The notes beneath the pieces were generated by a model. The model saw only the letters and a list, made by a program, of their open reading frames with translations, was not told the DNA's origin and searched no databases. Below are positions 28,855-37,308 of a stretch of DNA of 64,000 nucleotides, piece by piece. This DNA is from Psychrobacter submarinus (lineage in GTDB: Bacteria; Pseudomonadota; Gammaproteobacteria; Pseudomonadales; Moraxellaceae). Location of the stretch: the NCBI RefSeq assembly GCF_904846685.1, contig NZ_CAJHBQ010000001.1, positions 434,001 through 498,000 on the forward strand, read 5' to 3'. Positions within the stretch are counted from its first letter, which is position 1; each line of letters opens with the position of its first letter. A program made the position numbers and the translations under genes.

Positions 28855-29732
28855 TGGCGGGTAGTAGCTTGACTAGTAAAGGCGCTTTTCGCACGGTTAC
28901 CTTATGGCTGATATGGGGCTGGCTGCTGATATTTGCGCTACTGCCCAATATCTTAGTCATTGCGGTCAGTTTTTTGACACGCGATACGAGCGATTTTATC
29001 AGCTTACCTGTCACTATTGACAGCTATCTACGCTTGCTTGACCCGCTGTATTTTGAGGTGTTTGCCCATTCGTTATGGATGGCGGGTATTACTACTGTGC
29101 TGTGCTTATTACTCGGTTATCCGTTTGCTTGGCTGGTCTCTCGTGTTCATCTGCGCTGGCAGCCTTTGCTTATGCTGCTGCTGATATTACCGTTTTGGAC
29201 CAACTCCTTAGTGCGGGTCTATGCGCTCAAGCTGCTACTAGCGACGAATGGCCTTATTAATAAGGCACTGCTTGCCATCGGTATCATCGAGACGCCTATC
29301 AATATGCTCTACACCCAAGGCGCGGTGATCGTTGGCCTAACTTATCTCCTCTTCCCCTTTATGGTGCTGCCGTTGTACGCGGTATTTACTGACTTGCGTG
29401 ATGACATGCTCTTGGCGTCACAAGATTTGGGTGCAAGCAGGCGGCAGACTTTTTGGCACATAGTGTTGCCACTTACAACGCCCGGTATCATCTCTGGTGT
29501 CTTACTCGTGCTGCTACCGGCGATGGGCATGTTTTATGTCGCTGATATCTTGGGCGGATCGCGCAACCTACTCGTTGGTAATATCATCAAAAATCAATTT
29601 TTAGATGCCCGCGACTGGCCATTTGGTGCGGCGGCTAGTGTGTTATTGACGCTTGCGATGGCGGTATTACTCTTAGCTTATCGCGCTAGTAGTAAACGCA
29701 TTGGCAAAACTGACTTCAATGAGGTGGCCTGA
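28854..29732 (+). CDS. potB: Spermidine/putrescine ABC transporter permease PotB
   Basis: One of the two permeases of the polyamine importer. Six membrane segments are expected. The EAA loop is visible as LASQDLGASRRQTFWHIVLPLTTPGIISG (about 185-213), where the ATPase docks. SLWMAGITTVLCLLLGYPFAWLVSR and LPFWTNSLVRVYALKLLL are typical of PotB/PotH. The length of 292 is normal. Its start overlaps potA and its stop overlaps potC by one base each (TAATG and TGATG arrangements). Confidence 0.94.
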   Translation: MAGSSLTSKGAFRTVTLWLIWGWLLIFALLPNILVIAVSFLTRDTSDFISLPVTIDSYLRLLDPLYFEVFAHSLWMAGITTVLCLLLGYPFAWLVSRVHLRWQPLLMLLLILPFWTNSLVRVYALKLLLATNGLINKALLAIGIIETPINMLYTQGAVIVGLTYLLFPFMVLPLYAVFTDLRDDMLLASQDLGASRRQTFWHIVLPLTTPGIISGVLLVLLPAMGMFYVADILGGSRNLLVGNIIKNQFLDARDWPFGAAASVLLTLAMAVLLLAYRASSKRIGKTDFNEVA

Positions 29733-30565
29733 TGTCTGCTAATTCTGCTAACTCAATGAGTAAGAACCAACCCTCGACAAAAACCAATAAACCGCTAAAA
29801 CTAGGAAATTTGTTTGCCAAGGGCTATCTAAGCTTAATCTATCTACTGCTGTATTTACCCATTATTGTCCTAGTAGTCATGTCTTTTAATGAGTCTAAGA
29901 CGGGCTATAACTGGGGCGGTTTTAGCCTCAAATGGTACGAGTCGCTGTTTAATAATCAAGCGATGCTCGATGCTTTTTGGCACTCTATCGTCTTAGGACT
30001 CATCGCAGCGACTGTCTCTACTTTGATCGGTACTTTGACCGCTATGGCGCTACATCGCTATGATTTTCGCGGTAAAGGGCTATTAAATGGCCTATTGTTT
30101 GTACTAATGATGTCGCCTGAGATTGTCCTAGCTATCTCACTACTGGCACTGTTTTTATTGATAGGCTTACAGCTAGGCTTTGTCTCTTTACTAATAGCGC
30201 ATATCACTTTTTGCCTGCCGTTCGTGGTCATTACTGTCTTTGCACGCCTAAGCAGCTTAGATGAGCGGCTGATGGAGGCGGCGCGCGATTTGGGTGCATC
30301 TGAGTCGACGATGATCCGTACGGTACTGATTCCGGTGATTATGCCTGCGGTAATGGCGGGTTGGTTATTGGCTTTTACCTTATCACTCGATGATGTGGTG
30401 GTCTCGACCTTTGTGACTGGCCCTAGCTATGAGATCCTGCCGCTGCGGATATATTCTATGGTGCGTGTCGGTCTTAAGCCTGAGGTCAACGCCGTCGGCA
30501 CGCTGTTGTTAGCTGCTTCATTAGTATTAGTGATTATCTCGCAGCTCTTATTGCGTAAGCGTTAA
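29732..30565 (+). CDS. potC: Spermidine/putrescine ABC transporter permease PotC
   Basis: Second permease of the importer. After a 30-residue polar N-terminal tail come six membrane segments. The EAA loop LMEAARDLGASESTMIRTVLIPVIMPAVMAG is typical, and SLDDVVVSTFVTGPSYEILPLRIYSMVR is the PotC/PotI hallmark. At 277 residues it is slightly longer than E. coli PotC (264) because of the tail. No potD (binding protein) gene follows. Instead there are hairpins and a second, diverged copy of the last 28 codons of this gene. Confidence 0.94.
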   Translation: MSANSANSMSKNQPSTKTNKPLKLGNLFAKGYLSLIYLLLYLPIIVLVVMSFNESKTGYNWGGFSLKWYESLFNNQAMLDAFWHSIVLGLIAATVSTLIGTLTAMALHRYDFRGKGLLNGLLFVLMMSPEIVLAISLLALFLLIGLQLGFVSLLIAHITFCLPFVVITVFARLSSLDERLMEAARDLGASESTMIRTVLIPVIMPAVMAGWLLAFTLSLDDVVVSTFVTGPSYEILPLRIYSMVRVGLKPEVNAVGTLLLAASLVLVIISQLLLRKR

Positions 30566-30621
30566 GTTAGTAGGGTCTGTTGTAGGCTGGCGCCTTTAGA
30601 CTAGCTTTAAAACCTTACAAA

Positions 30622-30711
30622 AGCTTCTTGGAAATTCTATTTAAAGAATTTCCCTTGCAAAGCTAAAATTGCAGTGCAATTTTTTAACGCTTCTCAGGAC
30701 TAAAACCTGAG
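30622..30711 (+). other. Cluster of three hairpins downstream of potC
   Basis: Three consecutive inverted repeats can be read. The first is ggaaattc/gaatttcc (30630-30637, 30646-30653), enclosed by agctt/aagct. The second is a near-perfect aaaattgca-g-tgcaatttt (30665-30683) followed by TT, which is terminator-like on the plus strand. The third is ctcagg/cctgag (30693-30698, 30706-30711), which runs into the potC remnant. The middle one may end the potABC transcript. Together they look like an inserted repeat unit. Confidence 0.6.
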
Positions 30712-30792
30712 GATAATGCTGTCGGAACGTTGCTACTGGCAGCCTCTTTGGTACTGGTCGTCATCTCACAGCTATTATTACGTCGTCGCTAG
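30706..30792 (+). pseudogene. Remnant of a second potC 3' end
   Basis: The frame reads P-E-D-N-A-V-G-T-L-L-L-A-A-S, then LVLVVISQLLLRRR and a stop. This matches the last 28 residues of potC (PEVNAVGTLLLAAS, LVLVIISQLLLRKR), differing at only three residues, but many codons carry synonymous changes. It has no start and is not part of any longer frame. It looks like the tail of an older, diverged potC left behind after replacement or duplication. Confidence 0.85.
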
Positions 30793-30871
30793 AGAAGTTA
30801 TTAGCTATGAGTGAACTTCAGCACTTTATCGCTTATAATGAATGCACTTCATCCTCACTACCGAGCTATTT

Positions 30872-31762
30872 ATGCTAGAGCTTCGTCATCTCAATACCTT
30901 AACCGCGCTTAGAGCCCATGGCTCACTAGCCGCCGCCGCTGACGAGCTACATATCACGGCGTCTGCGGTATCCCATCAACTCAAAGAGTTAGAAAACTAC
31001 TACGATATCAGCCTCGTTAATCGCCGCACGCGCCCGCTGAGCTTTACCCCAGCAGGTAAGATAGTACTGGCACTGGCCGACAGCATCCTACCGCAAGTCA
31101 CCCGCACCAAATCCAACCTAAAGCGCCTTGCCCATGGGCAGGCTGGTCGCCTGCGCCTGGCCTCTGAGTGCCATAGCTGCTTTGATTGGCTGATGCCAAT
31201 ACTCAATCACTATCGCCGCGAGTGGTCGGATGTCGAGCTGGACTTTGCCACTGGCTTTGAGCCGGAGCCGCATCATTTACTGATGGAAGGTGATATTGAT
31301 CTGCTTATTACCACCAGTGATTTACCGCTCGACGGTATCAGCTATCAGCCATTGTTTGAATATGAGAGTCGCTTGGTGCTGTCACCAACACATGATTTAG
31401 CGACGCAAGAATTTATTGAACCTAATGATTTGGTTAATGAGACATTGATTGCCTATCCGGTAGAAGCCAAACGCCTCGATATTATTGCTAATTTTATGAC
31501 GCCAAGCGATGTGAGCTTTGCCGATATTCGCACCACGGAGCTGACCGCAATGCTGATTCAATTGGTGGCAAGCGAGCGCGGCGTGGCAGCCCTGCCCGAT
31601 TGGGTAGTAAGCGAGTATGAAAAAAAAGGTTGGGTGGTCTCGCGTCCGTTGGGCGATGGCGTGCATTGTCAGCTTTATGCAGCAACGCGCACGGCGAACC
31701 AAGATATGGCGTACATGCAGGGTTTTGCGAGTTTACTTGATGGGATTGTTAAGCCGGTTTAG
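30872..31762 (+). CDS. metR: LysR-type regulator MetR
   Basis: LysR-family regulator matching E. coli MetR, the homocysteine-responsive activator of methionine and one-carbon genes. The N-terminal HTH (LRHLNTLTALRAHGSLAAAADELHITASAVSHQLKELE) is followed by features typical of MetR: the LRLASECHSCFDWLMP segment and the LIAYPVEAKRLD and GVAALPDWVV stretches. The frame begins at 30842, but I choose the ATG at 30872 (MLELRHLNTL), which matches the family start and has a GAG at about 7 bases. No met gene is adjacent, so its targets are elsewhere. Confidence 0.9.
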   Translation: MLELRHLNTLTALRAHGSLAAAADELHITASAVSHQLKELENYYDISLVNRRTRPLSFTPAGKIVLALADSILPQVTRTKSNLKRLAHGQAGRLRLASECHSCFDWLMPILNHYRREWSDVELDFATGFEPEPHHLLMEGDIDLLITTSDLPLDGISYQPLFEYESRLVLSPTHDLATQEFIEPNDLVNETLIAYPVEAKRLDIIANFMTPSDVSFADIRTTELTAMLIQLVASERGVAALPDWVVSEYEKKGWVVSRPLGDGVHCQLYAATRTANQDMAYMQGFASLLDGIVKPV

Positions 31763-31884
31763 AGCTTTATTTGTCATAACACTCGTTATGAGAACAATAT
31801 TTAGTTTTTGAAGATAGTTGCGAGTTGCAGACTAGTCCATACTCTAACTAAATATTACGTCTTTCATAGTATGATTTTTACTAA

Positions 31885-32046
31885 AGGCTTAGAACACGTA
31901 TACATTTAAAGAAATACACAGCTGATAATTTGTTGGATTTTTTGAGCAGACAAACGGATAAAGATTTAATGGCCGATTTAGTAAAAGGACTTGAACGTAG
32001 AGTTGATACTAAAATAAATTATGAATCATTTCAAAAAAGGGGATAA
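31885..32046 (+). pseudogene. Gene fragment (C-terminal part) ahead of a membrane protein gene
   Basis: A 53-codon open frame without a proper start encodes a charged, coding-like tail (ADNLLDFLSRQTDKDLMADLV, then KGLERRVDTKINYESFQKRG). Its stop codon is two bases before the ATG of the next gene, an arrangement usual for coupled gene pairs. In-frame starts are only TTG (31930, 31933) or ATG (31969). I do not recognise the family. It is probably the 3' end of a lost gene that formed a pair with the gene at 32049. Confidence 0.5.
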
Positions 32047-32048
32047 AA

Positions 32049-32540
32049 ATGAGTAACAATTTAGTTCCTTATCCAATCAAACTGACTTACACCCTCAAAC
32101 AGCACTTCATAAATATAATTGGCTCGATATTTATATTTATTCTGGGTTGCTTTGTTGCTCCGATCGCTAAGCAAGAAGGAGATTGGATTATAGTTAGTAT
32201 TGGATGGTTGCTCATAGGAGGTGGTAGCTTTGGTCTTTTACTTTTATCTTATATTTGGTTAGGTAAAAAGCCAATAGTAACGATTGAACAAGCTGGAATT
32301 TCTTTTTTTCATGTGTTTAAGTCAAATCAGCAACACTTAATATTATGGCGAGATATCGAAAGGTTAGATTTACACCCTTTAACTCGCGGTCGTACTAATC
32401 ACTGGATATTGACTATCTATCTAAAAGCAGGTAGCTCTATAGGAAAACCATTAAAACCTATGCTATACAATGGATCAATTTTAGACGAGAAGGAAGTTTT
32501 TAATCTAATCGAACTAATATTCGATCGACATACAGTATGA
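32049..32540 (+). CDS. Two-helix membrane protein with PH-like domain, unknown function
   Basis: Two membrane segments (about 20-40, IIGSIFIFILGCFVAPIA; and 48-72, IVSIGWLLIGGGSFGLLLLSYIWL) are followed by a soluble part (about 78-150) with a pattern like small bacterial PH-type domains (VTIEQAGISFFHVFKSNQQHLILWRDIERLDLH). The length is 163. The ATG at 32049 follows AAAAGGGGATAAAA. The gene is AT-rich compared with its neighbours and stands directly behind a gene fragment, so it may be an acquired piece. An immunity protein is one possibility, but nothing in the sequence proves it. Confidence 0.7.
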   Translation: MSNNLVPYPIKLTYTLKQHFINIIGSIFIFILGCFVAPIAKQEGDWIIVSIGWLLIGGGSFGLLLLSYIWLGKKPIVTIEQAGISFFHVFKSNQQHLILWRDIERLDLHPLTRGRTNHWILTIYLKAGSSIGKPLKPMLYNGSILDEKEVFNLIELIFDRHTV

Positions 32541-32828
32541 AATTTGAATTTTTTATAGAGTGAGGTGGTAAGACAAAAATCCGGTACACCCAAAAATATA
32601 TGTTTAGCTCAAGCTAAGAATACGGTTCCCTAGTGAGGACTTGAATCTATGGCTGTAGGCTAGTGGTAGCAATGGTTCGAGTTGTTGAATTAACAGCAGT
32701 GTACTTCATGGTGTACTTACCATGCATATTCTATTCGTGATCGGTGCGCTATACAGGCACCGAACGTATTCTAACTATGGGTGCTATGGTAAATGAGTTT
32801 AACATTGCTCAAAGCCATTACTCGGAAA
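32541..32828. other. Non-coding spacer with short inverted repeats
   Basis: No gene is seen between the membrane protein gene and the convergent lipoprotein gene. The spacer holds a hairpin (cggtgc at 32742-32747, gcaccg at 32757-32762), a small gtac-gtac repeat at 32701-32715, and no T-rich terminator. It could contain decayed mobile DNA. Confidence 0.4.
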
Positions 32829-33641
32829 CTATTCTACTGTGTGATCAGCATCGTTGATCTTATCGAATTCGATTTTAGTAATGATCTGTCCATGAGCTTT
32901 AAAAAACTCTATGACTCGCTCATTATTATCGACAAAACCTTGGATGATTTCGGGATGATCTAGCACTCGACCATCAGCTGCTATGACATCTTTAAACGCT
33001 TGCGCAAATTGCGTATCGTAACCACTTATATTAAATCTTTGGTTATAGTCATCATTCATAATTCTAATTTGATACTGTAATTCAAAATCATTATCTAATA
33101 AGGTATATAAGCGATAATAGTTATGAAAGCTGCTCAACCCTTCTTCGTCGTAAGTTGTAAACACTAACTTCAATGGACTAGTCTGATTTTGCATACCCTC
33201 AATTATTAACATTGCTTGTGTAGAATCAATACGTAAATATTCTACATGAGGTATCTGTTCTAATACTTTATTTCTAGAGTAAGGAAAGTAGAAATAACTC
33301 TTGTCTTTAACGACCTTGCCTTCAAGCTTATATAAAGGCAATATAGTAGTTCTAAACACCATCCCTAAGTCCTCAGAAGGGCAATGAAATTCATTATTTA
33401 AGTTTCCAGAGAAAGTCTTAGCTTGAAAGTTGAAAACAACACTTTTTGTTGAGAACTCATCTAAGTCGTAGGCATCTTCGTAGTTACAACGTGGAAAGGT
33501 AGTAACAAACACCTTATCTGATATTTCTGCTAGTATATAAGCAGTAACTGGCTCATTTGGATCTTTTTGCTCTGTACATCCGATTACTAAGACTCCTATA
33601 GTATTTAAAATAAAAATGCCTATGAGCCTTAATATCGTCAT
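32829..33641 (-). CDS. Hypothetical lipoprotein
   Basis: I do not recognise the family. The leader MTILRLIGIFILNTIGVLVIGC ends in a lipobox (VIGC), so the mature protein is anchored by a lipid about 22 residues in. The mature part (about 250 residues) is soluble, aromatic-rich and likely mostly beta. Two further cysteines (in FPRCNYED and FHCPSED) could form a disulfide. The ATG at 33639-33641 follows AGGATAATC. The gene is AT-rich relative to crcB/tsaD and lies in the accessory patch. Confidence 0.75.
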   Translation of the reverse strand: MTILRLIGIFILNTIGVLVIGCTEQKDPNEPVTAYILAEISDKVFVTTFPRCNYEDAYDLDEFSTKSVVFNFQAKTFSGNLNNEFHCPSEDLGMVFRTTILPLYKLEGKVVKDKSYFYFPYSRNKVLEQIPHVEYLRIDSTQAMLIIEGMQNQTSPLKLVFTTYDEEGLSSFHNYYRLYTLLDNDFELQYQIRIMNDDYNQRFNISGYDTQFAQAFKDVIAADGRVLDHPEIIQGFVDNNERVIEFFKAHGQIITKIEFDKINDADHTVE

Positions 33642-33806
33642 GATTATCCTAATTCGTACAGTTAAGTCTCGTTAAATCCTAGTTTGAGTATACCCCAACA
33701 GAACCAGCTATTTCACCCTTCAAACCTATTAACAGACCACCTAAAACAGACTGGTACAATGGAACCACTTAAACCAAACCATTAAACGAGTAATATCTAG
33801 CAAAGC

Positions 33807-34178
33807 TTACAAGACCAGCTTAAAAAAATAAAACCCAAGCGCGGTTGCCAGCAGTGTCAATCCAACGTGCAGACCGATCAACGCCAGACCTGCCAGCAGC
33901 CGTCCATCATGGATAAAGCCAAACACTTCAGCACTAAAGGTACTAAAGGTCGTCAATCCACCCAAAAAGCCAGTAATCACAAACACACGCACATGATCAG
34001 ATAAGTTGCTACCCATACGCTCAAACCAGACGAGCGCAAGGCCAATTAGCAGGCCGCCCAAGACATTTGCGCCAAGCGTGCCAAGTGGTATCCAATGATG
34101 CAGTGGATTAAAGCGCGCTAAATAGCCACGTAAACACGCGCCTAATGCCGCTCCTAAGCCTATTGCTAGCCACTGCAT
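33807..34178 (-). CDS. crcB: Fluoride exporter CrcB/Fluc
   Basis: Small four-helix membrane protein forming a dimeric fluoride channel. Family landmarks: [33 protein letters not shown], and [21 protein letters not shown] with the fluoride-path Phe box and central-sodium Gly/Thr. The length of 123 is typical. The ATG at 34176-34178 follows AAGGATAATAT. It is 32 bp downstream of tsaD, so probably co-transcribed. No fluoride riboswitch precedes it. Confidence 0.95.
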   Translation of the reverse strand: MQWLAIGLGAALGACLRGYLARFNPLHHWIPLGTLGANVLGGLLIGLALVWFERMGSNLSDHVRVFVITGFLGGLTTFSTFSAEVFGFIHDGRLLAGLALIGLHVGLTLLATALGFYFFKLVL

Positions 34179-34210
34179 ATATTATCCTTAATTTGTATGG
34201 CTTTTGAACG

Positions 34211-35281
34211 TTATACTGCAGGCAACAGTGCTGGTAATTCTGTCAATGGCCAACGCGGCACACAGCTCACTGCCAGATCATCCGTTTGTCCAGCGTTTAG
34301 GCGCTCAAATCCAGCATAAGCAATCATTGCGCCATTATCTGTACACAGTGCTGGCGGTGCATAATGTACAGTCGCATTAATTTTCGTCAGCTCAGTCTCT
34401 AGCGTCTCGCGCAGATGTGTGTTGGCACTGACGCCGCCCGCGATAACGAGTCTGGTCATATTCGCTTGTTTAAGCGCTTTGACGCATTTTTTTACTAGCG
34501 TATCGACCATCGCGTGTTGGAAGCTTGCGGCAATATCGGCGCGTACTTGCGGATCGCTATCAGCGCTATTGCCTGAGCCACCGGACTGCGGGGTATCTTT
34601 AATCAGATTATGCACTGCTGTTTTCATGCCACTAAAGGAGAAATCGAGGCCGCGATGCAGCATTGGCCGCGGCAGCTCATAGGCGTTTGGGTTACCCGTT
34701 TCAGCAAGCTTGGCAATATTTGGACCACCAGGATAAGGCAAGCCTAACATCTTAGCGGCTTTATCAAAGCACTCCCCTGCCGCATCATCGATGGACTCGC
34801 CTAGTATCTCATACTCGCCGATGCCTTTAGCCGCGATCAGCTGGGTATGGCCACCTGAGACGAGCAAAGAGACAAACGGATACGGCGGCGGATTAGCGCC
34901 CATCAAAGGCGCAAGCAGATGGCCTTCCATATGGTGCACGCCGATAGCCGGAATACCTAAGCCAAACGCCAAGCTACGACCAAACAGCGCGCCCGTCATC
35001 AGCGCGCCAATAAGGCCTGGGCCTTTGGTATAGGCGATAGCATCAATGTCGTTTTTACTCATATCACACTGCGCTAGCAGCTCATCGAGTAGTGGCACTA
35101 ATTTGCGAATATGGTCGCGACTCGCCAGCTCAGGCACCACGCCGCCATAGACAGCATGCAGCTCAATTTGTGAGTACAATACTTGCCCAACTAGGCCCTT
35201 ATTAGCGCTGTTAATCTGCTCGCTATCAAAGATCGCCAGACCCGTCTCGTCACAAGAAGTCTCTAACCCTAATACTTTCAT
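34211..35281 (-). CDS. tsaD: tRNA threonylcarbamoyladenosine transferase TsaD
   Basis: Transfers the threonylcarbamoyl group to A37 of ANN-decoding tRNAs, together with TsaB, TsaC and TsaE. Visible: [14 protein letters not shown] (nucleotide-binding start), the metal histidines H117 and H121 in [38 protein letters not shown] and [14 protein letters not shown]. The length of 356 is slightly above average owing to a Gly/Ser insert near residue 240. The ATG at 35279-35281 follows AAAGGCGATAGC. The usual neighbour rpsU is 1.1 kb upstream on the opposite strand. Confidence 0.96.
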   Translation of the reverse strand: MKVLGLETSCDETGLAIFDSEQINSANKGLVGQVLYSQIELHAVYGGVVPELASRDHIRKLVPLLDELLAQCDMSKNDIDAIAYTKGPGLIGALMTGALFGRSLAFGLGIPAIGVHHMEGHLLAPLMGANPPPYPFVSLLVSGGHTQLIAAKGIGEYEILGESIDDAAGECFDKAAKMLGLPYPGGPNIAKLAETGNPNAYELPRPMLHRGLDFSFSGMKTAVHNLIKDTPQSGGSGNSADSDPQVRADIAASFQHAMVDTLVKKCVKALKQANMTRLVIAGGVSANTHLRETLETELTKINATVHYAPPALCTDNGAMIAYAGFERLNAGQTDDLAVSCVPRWPLTELPALLPAV

Positions 35282-35373
35282 GCTATCGCCTTTATCTTAC
35301 TATCTTTATCTTACTATGGGGTCGCTGCGTTATTACCCTGTATGTGCTAATAACAGACCCTGACCCTAAAGCC

Positions 35374-35407
35374 AAAAAGCCGCCATTGTTAGCACACAAT
35401 GACGGCT
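35374..35407 (-). terminator. Terminator of the cytochrome c5 gene
   Basis: On the minus strand a stem of about 12 bp (AGCCGTCATTGT with ACAATGGCGGCT, one wobble) is followed by TTTTT. It lies 34 bp past the stop codon. Confidence 0.88.
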
Positions 35408-35440
35408 CGTTTAACAAATTTCAAGAGCGAATAACGGCTA

Positions 35441-35965
35441 TCAGCTGGCTTCGGCAATCATATATTCAACAGCAGCTTTGATTTGATCTTCGGTCACGCC
35501 ATTATAAGCCTGCGCTGGCATTTGATTAAAGCCTTCCGCTGAATGAGTGGTCAAAGTCTCTACGCCTTTTTCGATACGCGGTGCCCAAGCCTCAGCGTCA
35601 CCGAATTTTGGTGCATTGAGCAGACCGGTAGCGTGACAGGCCATGCATTGCTTGTTATAGAGCTCAGCGCCAACGTTGACGGCTAAATCCTCAGAGGCTG
35701 CAGGCTCTTCTACCGCTGCCACCTCAGCTTCAGCATCACCAGCGTCAACTTCTGCCGTCTCAGTCGTCTCGACAACCATAGGCTCAGTTTCTGCAAAATC
35801 CATATCTTCTGCTTCAGGAGCATTGGCACGAGCAATCTCAGCAGCCTGCTCGGCTCGCTCTGGCGCTGTTACTGCTTCATGACCATCGCTACAAGCGCTA
35901 AGACTAACGCCCAAGCTGACCACTAGAGTCGTCCACAATGCTGTGTTTAGTGCCGTTTTTCTCAT
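35441..35965 (-). CDS. Cytochrome c5-type lipoprotein
   Basis: Periplasmic monoheme cytochrome. The leader ends LSAC (lipobox). A long Glu/Ala/Val-rich linker (about 30-90) follows, then the class I cytochrome domain: LYNKQCMACHATGLLNAPKFGD (CMACH heme motif), WAPRIEKG, and MPAQAYNGVTEDQIKAAVEYMI (axial Met). The domain matches cytochrome c5. The acidic linker probably holds the heme domain away from the membrane, suggesting a link between respiratory complexes. The ATG at 35963-35965 follows GAGGATGTT. Confidence 0.92.
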   Translation of the reverse strand: MRKTALNTALWTTLVVSLGVSLSACSDGHEAVTAPERAEQAAEIARANAPEAEDMDFAETEPMVVETTETAEVDAGDAEAEVAAVEEPAASEDLAVNVGAELYNKQCMACHATGLLNAPKFGDAEAWAPRIEKGVETLTTHSAEGFNQMPAQAYNGVTEDQIKAAVEYMIAEAS

Positions 35966-36259
35966 TCCAACATCCTCACTAAAATTGATATAAAAACCGA
36001 TAAAGCTTACTGAATTGTTGCAATTATCATAGCATAAATTCGGTTAAAGCCGTTATCGTCATAAGGTGTTTTATCGGGATTTTTGTGACTTAGTGAGTAT
36101 TACTTTATAAGGCAAATAAGAAACTTTATAAGATAAACAACCAAATTAGACGGTATTGATCTGTAAATACTTCAAGTAACGTAACTCTAGGTGCTCTAAT
36201 AACGCAGAATTTGTCTTTTTATAATCAGTCGCTGAGTGACGATAAGCACACCAAAATCC

Positions 36260-36288
36260 TTGACTTTATTGATGATTTTAGGTAGAAT
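36260..36288 (+). promoter_or_regulatory. Sigma-70 promoter of rpsU
   Basis: TTGACT (36260-36265), exactly 17 bp, then TAGAAT (36283-36288). The start would be near 36296, giving a leader of about 120 bases before rpsU. The rest of the 452-bp spacer between the cytochrome c5 gene and rpsU (35966-36417) shows nothing else. Confidence 0.75.
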
Positions 36289-36417
36289 TACCGCCCTTGT
36301 ACTTCTGTGCAAACTTATCCTAGTTTGAGCTGATGCGCGAATTTTGAGATATTAGCGCTAAATACTAATACACAGCCAAACTAATGCCTTTGTATCTCAT
36401 CCCTATAAGGAGTCTTC

Positions 36418-36633
36418 ATGCCTGCAGTTAAGGTCAAAGAAAACGAACCCGTTGATATCGCTATCCGTCGTTTTAAACGTGCTTGCGAAAAAGCTGGCGT
36501 ATTGTCAGATGTACGTAAGCGTGAGTTTTATGAAAAGCCAACGCAAGAGCGCAAGCGCAAAAAAGCCGCTGCGGTAAAGCGTTATAAGAAAAAGCTGCAA
36601 CGCGACACTATTCGTACTACGCGTATGTACTAA
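36418..36633 (+). CDS. rpsU: 30S ribosomal protein S21
   Basis: Small basic ribosomal protein of the 30S subunit. The 71-residue sequence with [37 protein letters not shown] is standard S21. A strong AAGGAGTC site precedes the ATG. A terminator follows directly, so most transcripts should end before the yqeY-like gene. Confidence 0.98.
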   Translation: MPAVKVKENEPVDIAIRRFKRACEKAGVLSDVRKREFYEKPTQERKRKKAAAVKRYKKKLQRDTIRTTRMY

Positions 36634-36676
36634 TTGCTAGCTATCAGTTAGCCGTACATCAGTAGTCGTACATCAG

Positions 36677-36712
36677 CGCCACTGTTATCAATAGATATCA
36701 GTGGCGTTTTTT
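36677..36712 (+). terminator. Terminator of rpsU
   Basis: Perfect 8-bp arms (cgccactg/cagtggcg) with a 14-base loop, followed by TTTTTT. Confidence 0.9.
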
Positions 36713-36803
36713 GTGCTACACTTTTTATTATTCATCTTATTACCCATCGAAATTTATATTACAACACCAAAAAGCACCCTATAAACAAGGATTAGCCACC
36801 ATT

Positions 36804-37253
36804 ATGAGCTCTATTAAGCAAAAGCTAGCAGATACTATTGTCACCTCTATGAAAGCCCGCGAGCTTGAGCGCGTCAAAGTCATGCGCAATGTACAATCTG
36901 TCGTCAAGCAAATCGAAATCGACCGTAAAGTGGAGCTAGATGATGCGGGCGTTCTAGAGATACTACAAAAGCAGCTCAAACAGCGTCAAGAGTCTTTGGC
37001 TATTTTTACCGCGAATGGCCGTGATGACTTGGCGAGTAAAGAGCAGTTCGAGATTGACATTATCAATGAGTTTATGCCAAAACAGATGGATGATGACGAG
37101 CTTGCCGCCTTAGTCAACCAAGAGATTAGCGAACAGGGCGCTACCTCCATGCGCGATATGGGCAGCGTTATGGGCGCTATGAAAACCAAAACCGCAGGCC
37201 GCGCCGATCCCGCGGTTATCTCAAGACTGGTCAAAGAAGCGCTGCAAGGCTAG
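36804..37253 (+). CDS. YqeY/GatB-tail family protein
   Basis: Helical protein related to the C-terminal tail of the GatB amidotransferase subunit, often encoded next to rpsU; its function is unclear, probably tRNA-linked. Typical segments: SIKQKLADTIVTSMKARELERVKVMRNVQSVVKQIEIDRK, ASKEQFEIDIINEFMPKQMDDDEL, and DMGSVMGAMKTKTAGRADPAVISRLVKEAL. The frame extends back to a TTG (36711) inside the rpsU terminator, but the ATG at 36804 with AAGGATTAG is the real start, giving 149 residues (the family norm). Confidence 0.92.
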   Translation: MSSIKQKLADTIVTSMKARELERVKVMRNVQSVVKQIEIDRKVELDDAGVLEILQKQLKQRQESLAIFTANGRDDLASKEQFEIDIINEFMPKQMDDDELAALVNQEISEQGATSMRDMGSVMGAMKTKTAGRADPAVISRLVKEALQG

Positions 37254-37308
37254 ATTTGCACTGATTGCACGCGCTCGGTTTATAGCGAACTTCGTCCCTC
37301 CTAACCGC

